A stretch of DNA of 8,231 nt, taken from NCBI GenBank assembly GCA_031270925.1, contig JAISWY010000110.1:1-8231 (forward strand), written 5' to 3'. Below are positions 1 to 7,240 of this stretch, piece by piece. The translations under genes were made by a program, and so were the position numbers. Under the pieces are notes generated by a model, which saw only the letters and a program-made list of their open reading frames with translations, was not told the origin of the DNA and did not search any database. Position 1 is the first letter of the stretch. Every line of letters starts with the position of its first letter. This DNA is from Candidatus Symbiothrix sp. GTDB lineage: Bacteria; Bacteroidota; Bacteroidia; Bacteroidales; Azobacteroidaceae.

Positions 1-278
1 CCCGCTACAGTTACGATTGCGTGATTTCGACGGCCGACAACATCTACGGCCCCTATTCCGAAAGATACAATGCCATTACAGGTGGCGGGCATAACAATTT
101 GTTCAAAGATAAAGACGGAAATTGGTGGGCGACCTTGTTTTTCAATCCGCGCGGCGCTCAGGCGAAAAATTATGCGCAAACCTGCCGACCCGGATTACTC
201 CCGATGAAATACGAAAACGGGCGGTTTTTGCCCGACGCCGAGAGATTGCAGAATACGTTGGCAGGAGAAATAAGGTAG
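1..278 (+). CDS. Family 43-like glycoside hydrolase, C-terminal fragment (5' end outside the window)
   Basis: The frame is open from the first base of the window to a TAG stop at 276-278, so this is the last ~92 residues of a larger protein. The GTG at 21 is internal, not a start. The fragment contains TADNIYGPYSER, then GGHNNLFKD and DGNWWATLFFNP. This is the pattern of the last blades of the five-bladed beta-propeller in GH43-type enzymes from Bacteroidetes, which hydrolyse arabino-, xylo- or galacto-configured glycosides. The catalytic acids of the family lie further N-terminal and are not visible, so activity and substrate cannot be judged. It converges on a sulfatase gene that ends only 7 bases away; together they suggest a locus for a sulfated polysaccharide. 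A related propeller family such as GH117 or GH32 remains possible. Confidence 0.62.
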   Translation, partial: RYSYDCVISTADNIYGPYSERYNAITGGGHNNLFKDKDGNWWATLFFNPRGAQAKNYAQTCRPGLLPMKYENGRFLPDAERLQNTLAGEIR

Positions 279-285
279 ATAATGC

Positions 286-1953
286 TTATTGCGGCGCCGG
301 TGCAACCAAACACCTCTCCGCCCATTCATCATACAACTGCGCCATTTCATTCACTTTGTCGGGATATTTTTTCGCCAGATTGTGCATTTCCGTCCGGTCG
401 GTGTTGAGGTTGTATAATTCCCAAATCGCATCCTTGCCACCGGCTTTCACGATTTTCCATCCGTCGTTGGCTCTGTATGCTTTTTCGTTGAAATGCTCGA
501 ATCCGATATATTCGTGTCCTTCTCTTTCTCCTGTCTTGAAGATGGGAACGAGGCTTTTCCCTTCCATCGGAATAATCGCTTTACCTCGATAAATTTGCGG
601 ATAGTCGGTTTCGGCCACATCAATACAAGTCGCCATAATGTCCATAACATGGCCGAGTTGCCGAGTAAGTCCGGATACATTCTTTTGAATGCCTTTCGGC
701 CAGTGAGCAATCATCGGCGTACAGATGCCTCCTTCATACATTCGCGCTTTCCAAAAGCGGAAAGGCGTGTTGGCTGCATTCGCCCAATCGGGTCCGATAG
801 CGGCAAAGCTTGTTTGAGGGCCGGGCAATACTTCCTTGTTTTTTGGATAGATAATTGCTCTTCCGTCGCGGGTCAGATCGGGGCGGTCATTGTCGCCCGG
901 AGAATAATTTTCGCAACGCTCGTTGCTTGCGCCGTTGTCCGACAGAAACAGAATCAAGGTATTTTCATACTGTCCGTTCTTTTTCAAGGCAGTTATTAAT
1001 TGTCCGATGCCTTGGTCGATGCGATCTATCATGGCAGCATGAACAGCCATCGACATGGCGTCCCATACTTGGGTCGAGTCTTGATACCAATCGCGTGGAT
1101 GAGGCGGAGCGGATAAAAAATTGTCCGATTGGTCGAAAATACCCAATTGTTTCATTCTTTCGTAACGATCGTGCCGGATAGCGTCCCATCCTTTCGTAAA
1201 AGTATTTTCGTATTTGACTATATCTTCGGGAAGCGCGTGCAACGGCCAGTGAGGAGCCGTATAAGCCAAATAAAGGAAGAAAGGATTTTTTTCGGCAGCG
1301 TAACGGTTAATATACGACACAGCCGAATCGGAAAAAGCTTGTGTGATATAATAATCGCCGGGAACCGATTCCACCGGTTGATCGCCATTGACCAAACTGA
1401 ACGGATCGAAATAATCCGCTACGCCGTAAATAAGACCGTAATGGTCGTCGAAACCCCGATTGACCGGATAATTTTTCGTATCGGCAAAAGTCGGATAATT
1501 CACTTGATGCGCCAGCCATGTTCGCTGATCTTCCCGAAGCGGCGTTTCCGCAACATGCCATTTTCCGATCATGCCGGTTTTGTAGCCGGCCTGTTGAAGC
1601 GCTTCGGCTATCGTAACCACATTGTCGCCCAGCGTTCCCTTGTAGCCCGGCAGATTTTGGTCGAAAGTCATGCGCCCTATTCCCGCCTGATGTTGATAGA
1701 CGCCGGTCAGCAGCGATGCACGGGTGGGACAACTACGTCCGGCATTATAGAATTGACTGAATCGCAGTCCGTCGGCTGCAAGTCCGTCAATATTGGGAGT
1801 GCGAACTTCGCCGCCATAACATCCCAAATCGGAGTAACCCATATCGTCCACTAATACGACAATAATATTCGGACGAGCATCATTTTGCGCATAGATGCAA
1901 GGCGCCACACAAGTCAGTAATCCGACAGAATGGAGATTCATCAATTTTTTCAT
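286..1953 (-). CDS. S1-family (arylsulfatase-like) sulfatase, Ser-type active site, secreted
   Basis: This 555-aa formylglycine-dependent sulfatase is expected to hydrolyse sulfate esters, probably on a glycan. The N-terminus (MKKLMNLHSVG...CIYAQ) is a signal peptide, implying export to the periplasm or cell surface. Family landmarks are VDDMG (metal-binding Asp36/Asp37), the modification motif S-C-P-T-R at 74-78 followed by ASLLTG, GKWH (Lys131, His133), APHWP (His235), SDNG (Asp339, Asn340) and a Lys at 402 in FWKARMYEGG. The overall pattern resembles S1_4-type arylsulfatases, but the subfamily is inferred from memory of the motifs. In C/S-x-P-x-R, the residue converted to formylglycine is here Ser74; the Cys is at the x position. 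Oxidation would need an anaerobic maturase (anSME), which is not in the window. The start at 1953 was chosen because it begins the signal peptide; the upstream in-frame TTG at 1980 lies inside the putative -7 promoter box. The gene is convergent with the glycosidase fragment. Confidence 0.93.
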   Translation of the reverse strand: MKKLMNLHSVGLLTCVAPCIYAQNDARPNIIVVLVDDMGYSDLGCYGGEVRTPNIDGLAADGLRFSQFYNAGRSCPTRASLLTGVYQHQAGIGRMTFDQNLPGYKGTLGDNVVTIAEALQQAGYKTGMIGKWHVAETPLREDQRTWLAHQVNYPTFADTKNYPVNRGFDDHYGLIYGVADYFDPFSLVNGDQPVESVPGDYYITQAFSDSAVSYINRYAAEKNPFFLYLAYTAPHWPLHALPEDIVKYENTFTKGWDAIRHDRYERMKQLGIFDQSDNFLSAPPHPRDWYQDSTQVWDAMSMAVHAAMIDRIDQGIGQLITALKKNGQYENTLILFLSDNGASNERCENYSPGDNDRPDLTRDGRAIIYPKNKEVLPGPQTSFAAIGPDWANAANTPFRFWKARMYEGGICTPMIAHWPKGIQKNVSGLTRQLGHVMDIMATCIDVAETDYPQIYRGKAIIPMEGKSLVPIFKTGEREGHEYIGFEHFNEKAYRANDGWKIVKAGGKDAIWELYNLNTDRTEMHNLAKKYPDKVNEMAQLYDEWAERCLVAPAPQ

Positions 1954-1977
1954 GTATTTATATTTGAAATTATACGG

Positions 1978-1985
1978 CAAAGATA
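1978..1985 (-). promoter_or_regulatory. Putative -7 box (TATCTTTG) for the sulfatase gene
   Basis: On the minus strand TATCTTTG matches the Bacteroides sigma-ABfr -7 consensus TAnnTTTG. It would place the transcription start near 1972, giving a leader of about 20 nt before the ATG at 1953. There is no TTG/TTTG at the expected 19-21 nt upstream (around 2005-2010 is GC-rich), so only half the promoter is recognisable. An activator or an alternative promoter may be involved. Confidence 0.4.
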
Positions 1986-2026
1986 GATATTAGTGTTTAT
2001 CCGGACGGGGAAAATTGTTCCAAATA

Positions 2027-2058
2027 TTTGTATTTTTGCCCGAAATAATCTACCTTTG
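2027..2058 (+). promoter_or_regulatory. Bacteroides-type promoter (TTTG-N20-TACCTTTG) for the HU-SPOR gene
   Basis: TTTG at 2027-2030 is followed by a 20-nt spacer and TACCTTTG at 2051-2058, a full match to the primary sigma factor promoter described in Bacteroides fragilis. Transcription should start a few bases downstream, around 2062-2066, at or just before the ATG at 2066. The mRNA would therefore be leaderless or nearly so. A second TAnnTTTG-like string (TATTTTTG, 2031-2038) lies inside the spacer but has no -33 partner. Confidence 0.6.
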
Positions 2059-2065
2059 TCGTCCG

Positions 2066-3037
2066 ATGCAAAATATATCGTTCTATATTGCTTATTCATT
2101 AATCCGACAAGAATGCGTGATCGTTCCGGGCTTCGGAGCGTTTGTTATTTCCGATGTTGAAACAGAAAATCTCCCCAAAGAAAATGAGTTTTCCCCTCCG
2201 TCCGTTTTTTTAGGATTCAATTCCGATATTCGGCACAACGACGGCTTGTTGGCCAATACAATAGCCAAAGGCGAAAAAATTTCGTATCAGGAAGCTTGCC
2301 TGAACATCCGCCAATACGTCGATTTACTGAATACGCAATTGAAAATCCAAGGGACTGTGGCGATTCCATGGGTGGGAATTTTGAAATTATCGACCGAAAA
2401 TAAACTACTTTTCGAACCGGCCGCACAAATGAGTTGCAATGCCGCTTCGTTCGGTATGCAGCCGCTTATTTTGCCTACGTTGGTTGAATTGGAAGCATTG
2501 GCCAGCATCCGTCGCCGGAAAAGAGATAAAGATGTGATTTACTTGCCTATTCATCGCCAATTGCTGCGTTGGACGGCTTCGGCCGCGGCTACGGTGGCGA
2601 TGTTGTTCCTCACATCCGCACCGCTCAATGAATCCGACCGCTCACCGGTTTTGCAAAAAGCCGTTTTTGGGCAATTTGTGCGACCGCTTGTTGCTACAAC
2701 TATCGCCGAAGCCGATACCCTTGCCTCCGAAAATGTAATTGAAACACCCGAATTATCGGTCGAAGAACCGACGCCGGCAGTTTCCGCTCCCGAAGAAAAT
2801 CCGAATCAAACGTATTATTATATTGTTGTTGCGAGTGTAAGTTCCGAAGCGGCTGCGCGGGAAGAAATCAAATTGAGCCGTTATTCCGATTTTTCCGATT
2901 TAAATGTCATCGGCAACGGCAATCGCTATCGCATTTATGTTCGGAAATTCGCAGATAAACCGCAAGCCGAAACGTATCTGTCGCAATTCCGCCGCGATTA
3001 TTCACAACATTCATCGGCTTGGCTGCTGACGCAATAA
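2066..3037 (+). CDS. HU-CCDC81-type / SPOR domain transmembrane protein
   Basis: This 323-aa protein has three parts. Residues ~1-130 match the bacterial HU-CCDC81-type pair of domains: it opens with ISFYIAYSLIRQECVIVPGFGAF and has FNSDIRHNDGLLAN in the middle. These are HU/IHF-like folds inferred to bind DNA or a protein partner. A basic cluster (RRRKRDK, ~149-155) precedes one membrane segment at ~169-187, so by the positive-inside rule the HU part is cytoplasmic. After a Pro/Glu-rich linker (~215-246), residues ~248-323 form a SPOR domain (YYYIVVASV, then NRYRIYVRKF and AETYLSQFR). SPOR domains bind peptidoglycan stripped of stem peptides at division sites. The start at 2066 fits both the beginning of the HU fold and the promoter; the in-frame TTG at 2015 lies upstream of the promoter and is rejected. 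The PorT-family gene follows after 29 bases, probably in the same transcript. The cellular role is not established. Confidence 0.88.
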   Translation: MQNISFYIAYSLIRQECVIVPGFGAFVISDVETENLPKENEFSPPSVFLGFNSDIRHNDGLLANTIAKGEKISYQEACLNIRQYVDLLNTQLKIQGTVAIPWVGILKLSTENKLLFEPAAQMSCNAASFGMQPLILPTLVELEALASIRRRKRDKDVIYLPIHRQLLRWTASAAATVAMLFLTSAPLNESDRSPVLQKAVFGQFVRPLVATTIAEADTLASENVIETPELSVEEPTPAVSAPEENPNQTYYYIVVASVSSEAAAREEIKLSRYSDFSDLNVIGNGNRYRIYVRKFADKPQAETYLSQFRRDYSQHSSAWLLTQ

Positions 3038-3066
3038 GTTTTTTGTTTTTACGTTAATACAAGAGT

Positions 3067-3774
3067 ATGAAAAACCGCGTTTACATACTCTTTTTTTGTG
3101 TCTTGTTGCATGTTCCGCTTTTGGCGCAGAAGAAAAAGGTACAAAATCAACCCTACGGCGACCAGAAATTGTATCACTTTGGTATTTCCGTGGGATTGAA
3201 TTTTCAGGATTTAATGTTGACCAATACAGGCTTGCTCGACCCGGCTACGGGCGAAACGTGGTTTGCAACGCTTCCCGATTATCAACCCGGCTTCAGCGTA
3301 GGATTATTAGGCGATTTATACCTGAATCCATATATGAATCTGCGCTTTACGCCCATGTTGCATTTCGGCGACAAACAATTCGAATTTATGAATCAGGACA
3401 ATGACAGCCGTTACACCACCACCATCCGCTCCAATTACCTGACGGCGCCTTTGGATTTGAAAATCCGTTCGGTGCGTGTAAATAATTATCGTCCTTATGT
3501 CTTGGTCGGCGCATACACGGCTTTCGATTTGGGACGAAAATTGGATGAGGCTGTTTATATGCAATTGATGGATTATGGGCTTTCGATCGGTATCGGTTGC
3601 GATTTCTATCTTCCGATTATCAAAATCGTTCCTGAGATCCGTTTCAGCTTCGGTTTGGCCGATGTCATTAAACACGATCGTAGCGATTTAACCGACAATA
3701 ATTTACGGAAATATTCCGACGCCATTGCCCGCGGCTCTACCCGAATGATTTCGCTGACATTTAATTTTGAATAA
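3067..3774 (+). CDS. PorT-family outer-membrane beta-barrel protein
   Basis: This 235-aa exported protein has a signal peptide (MKNRVYILFFCVLLHVPLLAQ, cleavage near residue 21) followed by a basic KKK stretch. The mature part alternates hydrophobic and polar residues as in amphipathic strands, for example LYHFGISVGLNF, PGFSVGLLGDLYL and NLRFTPMLHFG. It ends in ISLTFNFE with an aromatic near the C-terminus, as in small outer-membrane barrels. The layout matches the PorT family. PorT of Porphyromonas gingivalis and SprT of Flavobacterium are needed for type IX secretion, but many family members occur without that system, so a secretion role here is only possible. No separate promoter is visible in the 29 bases after the HU-SPOR gene, so co-transcription is likely. 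Its 3' end overlaps cdsA on the other strand by 14 bp. Confidence 0.78.
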   Translation: MKNRVYILFFCVLLHVPLLAQKKKVQNQPYGDQKLYHFGISVGLNFQDLMLTNTGLLDPATGETWFATLPDYQPGFSVGLLGDLYLNPYMNLRFTPMLHFGDKQFEFMNQDNDSRYTTTIRSNYLTAPLDLKIRSVRVNNYRPYVLVGAYTAFDLGRKLDEAVYMQLMDYGLSIGIGCDFYLPIIKIVPEIRFSFGLADVIKHDRSDLTDNNLRKYSDAIARGSTRMISLTFNFE

Positions 3775-4591
3775 ATTGAATGTAGAAAAATACGGCGTAA
3801 ACGGCCAACAAGAAACTGTCGAACCGGTCTAAAAACCCGCCGTGTCCCGGAATGGCTTTTCCCGAATCTTTGACCGACAAGGTGCGCTTCATCAACGACT
3901 CGATTAAATCGCCCAATGTACCGAAAATGACGACCACAACGGATAATCCGATCCAATGATAAACCGGAATTTCGAGGACGAAACAATTGAAAATCAAAGA
4001 AGAAGCAATGGTAAATGCCAATCCGCCGAAAAAGCCTTCCCACGATTTTTGGGGAGAAATACGTTCAAACAGGCGATGTTTCCCGATGAGCGAACCAACG
4101 ATATAGGCGCCTGTATCGTTTATCCAGATAAAGACGAACAATGCCAATGCCAAAATCCATGAATAAACGGCGTTTTCGGACGCCGCCGGAACAAAAACAA
4201 TCAAATTAAGCAGCGAAAAAGGAAGCGCAATATACAATTGTCCGAAAAACAGATAAGCAGCATGTGTAATCGGATCGGGCTGCCTTTCATACAATTCCAC
4301 AATCAAAACAATAACCACATAAAGCAGGTAAACTGCAAAAATACGGTAATCCGATGTACCGGATGCGTATAAGAAACAGGCAATAAACAAAATCCCGCCG
4401 CCCAAACAATCGAAGACACGATGGAAGCGGACCTTTTTTTGCTTTTCCAACAAGCCGTAAAATTCCCACAAGCATAAAACGGTTGCCACAGTAAACAAAG
4501 TGAGAAATGAATATTCGTTCCATGCAATCCCTAAAACGATGAAGCTTGCGTAAACGCTTCCGGCCAATGTTCGCTGCAACAGGTTTTTCAT
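3761..4591 (-). CDS. cdsA: Phosphatidate cytidylyltransferase (CDP-diglyceride synthase)
   Basis: This integral membrane enzyme makes CDP-diacylglycerol from phosphatidate and CTP, the branch point to all bacterial phospholipids. The 276-aa length is normal. It has about eight hydrophobic segments. The family signature is complete at residues 232-257: S-L-M-K-R, then KDSGK, PGHGG and DRFD, which includes the Asp residues of the metal/CTP site. The cytoplasmic region before it carries INDTGAY (Asp159), GKH and SPQKSWEG (178-186), also typical. The ATG overlaps the ftsH stop codon (ATGA), so translation is probably coupled to ftsH; it is the last gene of the rsfS-ftsH-cdsA operon. No terminator is visible after its stop codon, and its 3' end overlaps that of the convergent PorT-family gene. 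Confidence 0.96.
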   Translation of the reverse strand: MKNLLQRTLAGSVYASFIVLGIAWNEYSFLTLFTVATVLCLWEFYGLLEKQKKVRFHRVFDCLGGGILFIACFLYASGTSDYRIFAVYLLYVVIVLIVELYERQPDPITHAAYLFFGQLYIALPFSLLNLIVFVPAASENAVYSWILALALFVFIWINDTGAYIVGSLIGKHRLFERISPQKSWEGFFGGLAFTIASSLIFNCFVLEIPVYHWIGLSVVVVIFGTLGDLIESLMKRTLSVKDSGKAIPGHGGFLDRFDSFLLAVYAVFFYIQFIQN

Positions 4592-6651
4592 TTAGTTTCT
4601 TCTTCTGCGGGATTTTCATTGGGATTGTCCAAGAGTTTTTTGGCCGTTTCGTCGGGGTTATCCACCGTTTGCTGTGCTAAAATTTCTTGCGAACGGGAAA
4701 CCCATTGGCGTTTTCCGAAGATTTTTTCCAAATCGTCGGCGTAAATCACCTCACGATCAAGCAAAACTTCGGTCAGAGCTTTGTGCTTGTCTTTGTTTTC
4801 GGTCAGAATTTGTTTGGCGCGGTCGTATTGCTCGTTGATGATGCGTTTCACTTCTTCGTCGATGAGATGCGCGGTTTCGTCGCTATACGGCTTGTGAAAA
4901 CCCCAGTCTTGTCCCGATGCATCGTAGTAATTGATATTCGGAAGACGTTCGCTCATGCCGTAATAAACCACCATGGCGTAGGCTTGTTTTGTAACTTTTT
5001 CCAAATCGTTCGATGCGCCGGTTGAGATTTTTCCCAAAAAGACTTCTTCGGCGGCTCGGCCTCCCAAAGTAGCGCACATCTCGTCCTGCATTTGCTGATA
5101 GGTGGTAATTTGCCGTTCTTCGGGCATGTACCACGCAGCGCCCAAGGCTTTTCCCCGCGGCACAATCGTAACTTTGACCAGTGGATTGGCAAATTCGAGC
5201 ATCCAGCTCAACGTGGCATGACCGGCTTCGTGCAAAGCAATCGAACGTCGCTCGCTGATGGTTGTGATTTTCGATTTCTTTTCCAGACCGCCCACGATAC
5301 GATCGACGGCATTCATAAAATCTTCGCGTTGCACAAATTCCTTGCCGTTGCGGGCGGCAATCAAAGCGGCTTCGTTGCAAACATTGGCAATATCGGCTCC
5401 CGAAAATCCGGGCGTTTGACGGGCTAAAAATTCGGTATCGACCGTTTCGTCGATTTTTATGTCGCGCAGGTGGACGATGAAAATTTCTTTCCGGTCGTTC
5501 AATTCCGGTAAGTCCACGTTAATTTGACGGTCGAAACGGCCGGCGCGTAAAAGGGCCTTATCTAAAATATCGACACGGTTAGTAGCGGCCAGAATGATGA
5601 TTCCGATGTTGGAACCGAATCCGTCCATTTCGGTCAGTAATTGATTCAAAGTGCTTTCCCGCTCGTCGTTTCCACCCATATTCACATTGCGGTTACGGGC
5701 GCGGCCCACGGCGTCAATTTCATCGATAAAAATGATACACGGCGCTTTTTCTTTCGCTTGACGGAATAAATCGCGCACTCTCGAAGCTCCCACGCCGACA
5801 AACATTTCCACGAAATCGGAACCTGATAAAGAGAAAAACGGCACATCGGCTTCTCCAGCTACAGCTTTGGCCAACAAGGTTTTACCTGTTCCCGGAGGGC
5901 CAACCAGCAAGGCTCCTTTCGGAATTTTGGCTCCCAGATTCGTATATTTTTCCGGTTGTTTCAGAAAATCGACAATTTCTTCCACTTCCTGTTTGGCCTC
6001 CGATAAACCGGCCACATCTTTAAAAGTTATTTTTTTGGAATTAGGCGATGACTTGTCATACATCTGTGCGCGTGTTTTTCCCACACTGAAAATACCTCCT
6101 CCACCTCCGCCGCCGGCTTTCCGCATCATAAAAATCCAGAAACCGATGAAGAGAGCAATGGGTAAAACATTGAATAACAACGACAACCATATATTGCTAC
6201 CTTCGTCGTATTCAACGGGAGCGTCGATCGTGTATTCGGCTTTTGTTTTTTCGTAAAAATCGGCAAAACGCTCGGGCGACGGAATAGTTACCGTAACCGT
6301 TCCCTGTGGCGCCGGTAAAAACGGATATTTGGCCACCAGCGAATCTATACCCAAAATCGGTTTGATTAATTCGGGCTTGATTTTTGCCACTGCCTGATTG
6401 TTATTCAAGTAAACCTCTATTTCGGAAAAAGAATTTTTCTTCACTAATTCCTGAAATTTTGTCCAATTGACATCTTTATTGGAGGTGTCCGGTTGATTGG
6501 AAAAAAAGAAAAATCCAAGTATCAGGAACAAAATCAGGTACATCCAATTCGTGCCTTTATTCGGTTTCTGTTGCCCGGGAAAGGGATAATCTTTTTTTGT
6601 GTTCTTTTTTTGGGGTTGTTGCGGGACTTGTTGTTGATTTGTCGTACTCAT
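4588..6651 (-). CDS. ftsH: ATP-dependent zinc metalloprotease FtsH
   Basis: This is a membrane-anchored hexameric AAA+ protease that extracts and degrades unassembled membrane proteins and some cytosolic regulators. From the chosen ATG it is 687 aa. Order: a Gln/Lys-rich N-terminus, TM1 (~36-51), a periplasmic domain (~52-150), TM2 (~153-176), then a run of seven glycines. The AAA module has Walker A GPPGTGKT (251-258), Walker B IIFIDE (306-311) and the second region of homology (ATNRVDILD...RAGRFDR, 356-375). The protease has HEAGH (474-478), and Asp549 in GASNDLEK is the likely third zinc ligand. An acidic C-terminal tail (~660-687) follows. All key residues are intact. The start at 6651 was chosen because it gives a 4-base ATGA overlap with the rsfS stop; the ATG at 6690 would add 13 residues (MGGCRHH...) unlike an FtsH N-terminus. 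Confidence 0.98.
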   Translation of the reverse strand: MSTTNQQQVPQQPQKKNTKKDYPFPGQQKPNKGTNWMYLILFLILGFFFFSNQPDTSNKDVNWTKFQELVKKNSFSEIEVYLNNNQAVAKIKPELIKPILGIDSLVAKYPFLPAPQGTVTVTIPSPERFADFYEKTKAEYTIDAPVEYDEGSNIWLSLLFNVLPIALFIGFWIFMMRKAGGGGGGGIFSVGKTRAQMYDKSSPNSKKITFKDVAGLSEAKQEVEEIVDFLKQPEKYTNLGAKIPKGALLVGPPGTGKTLLAKAVAGEADVPFFSLSGSDFVEMFVGVGASRVRDLFRQAKEKAPCIIFIDEIDAVGRARNRNVNMGGNDERESTLNQLLTEMDGFGSNIGIIILAATNRVDILDKALLRAGRFDRQINVDLPELNDRKEIFIVHLRDIKIDETVDTEFLARQTPGFSGADIANVCNEAALIAARNGKEFVQREDFMNAVDRIVGGLEKKSKITTISERRSIALHEAGHATLSWMLEFANPLVKVTIVPRGKALGAAWYMPEERQITTYQQMQDEMCATLGGRAAEEVFLGKISTGASNDLEKVTKQAYAMVVYYGMSERLPNINYYDASGQDWGFHKPYSDETAHLIDEEVKRIINEQYDRAKQILTENKDKHKALTEVLLDREVIYADDLEKIFGKRQWVSRSQEILAQQTVDNPDETAKKLLDNPNENPAEEETK

Positions 6652-7007
6652 ACAATATCGGGTATTTCTGTGATGGCGGCATCCGCCCATAAATTTTCCA
6701 AATTATAATATTCGCGCAATGCAGGCAGAAAAATGTGCAGTATAATCGTACCGTAGTCCATGGCAATCCATTGCGCTTCCTGCATGCCGATGGCGCCCAG
6801 CGGTTTTTCATGCAAGCGCTTGGAAACCAAATCCCATACCGAATCCGACAACGCCGATACTTGTGTGGGCGTATTCCCTTGTGCTACAATAAAATATTGA
6901 CAAATTGCGCCTTCAATTCCATTTAGATCCAGACAAACAATCCGTCGGCCTTTTTTCTCCTGTAATGCCTCTACAATTGTATTTGCTAATGCTTTTGTTT
7001 CGTTCAT
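6648..7007 (-). CDS. rsfS: Ribosome silencing factor RsfS (Iojap/YbeB family)
   Basis: This 119-aa protein has the usual RsfS length. The family binds ribosomal protein L14 on the large subunit and blocks subunit joining when nutrients are low. Recognisable elements are CLDLNG (25-30), YFIVAQGNTPTQVSALSDSV (38-57), the Trp in EAQWIAMDYG (77-86), ILHIFLPALREYYNLENLW (89-107) and the final acidic-hydrophobic tail. The position often occupied by Asp in the family motif AD(Y/F)FVI is Gln37 here (ICQYFIV), a mild deviation. It is the first gene of the rsfS-ftsH-cdsA operon and its stop codon overlaps the ftsH start (ATGA). A good promoter lies 50-80 bases upstream. Confidence 0.95.
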   Translation of the reverse strand: MNETKALANTIVEALQEKKGRRIVCLDLNGIEGAICQYFIVAQGNTPTQVSALSDSVWDLVSKRLHEKPLGAIGMQEAQWIAMDYGTIILHIFLPALREYYNLENLWADAAITEIPDIV

Positions 7008-7055
7008 TCTAATTTTAATAACGATTGATCATGTTTATTTGTTTTTACAAGCCTG

Positions 7056-7086
7056 CAAAGATAGCGGAAATTTTGGAACTTTCAAA
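7056..7086 (-). promoter_or_regulatory. Bacteroides-type promoter (TTTG-N19-TATCTTTG) for the rsfS-ftsH-cdsA operon
   Basis: Read on the minus strand, TTTG (7086-7083), a 19-nt spacer and TATCTTTG (7063-7056) match both elements of the Bacteroides primary promoter. The predicted start near 7050 leaves a leader of roughly 43 nt before the rsfS ATG at 7007. It lies back to back with the sigma factor promoter, about 75 bases away. Confidence 0.6.
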
Positions 7087-7158
7087 AACGGCAACAACAG
7101 CAGCGAAGACAAATACGTCCACTACAATGGAAAAATTTGCGCCGATTACAACAAAAAA

Positions 7159-7190
7159 TTTGCTAAACCCGCTATAATTACTTAGCTTTG
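7159..7190 (+). promoter_or_regulatory. Bacteroides-type promoter (TTTG-N20-TAGCTTTG) for the ECF sigma gene
   Basis: TTTG at 7159-7162, a 20-nt spacer and TAGCTTTG at 7183-7190 match both elements of the Bacteroides primary promoter. Transcription should begin near 7195, giving an AT-rich leader of about 45 nt before the ATG at 7241. The match to the housekeeping consensus suggests the gene can be transcribed without autoregulation by its own product. Confidence 0.58.
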
Positions 7191-7240
7191 CCGAAATTAA
7201 TACAATTCCGTTACGAACATCAAAAAAATACGTTTACGAC

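Noticed and set aside
1129..1854. Plus-strand open frame of 241 codons inside the sulfatase gene
   Set aside because: It is antisense to a full-length sulfatase with all catalytic motifs intact. The product has no recognisable domain and reflects codon bias of the opposite strand.
3038..3066. Separate promoter for the PorT-family gene
   Set aside because: The 29-base gap has T-runs but no TAnnTTTG box with a -33 partner; co-transcription with the HU-SPOR gene is simpler.
5867..6256. Plus-strand open frame of 129 codons antisense to ftsH
   Set aside because: The run of prolines is the complement of the FtsH glycine run, and it has no domain of its own.
7031..7177. Open frame of 48 codons (ATG at 7031) in the rsfS/sigma intergenic region
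   Set aside because: More than one frame is open there because the DNA is rich in AAC/ACA-type triplets, the product is low-complexity (Thr/Ala/Lys), and two well-matched divergent promoters occupy the same interval.
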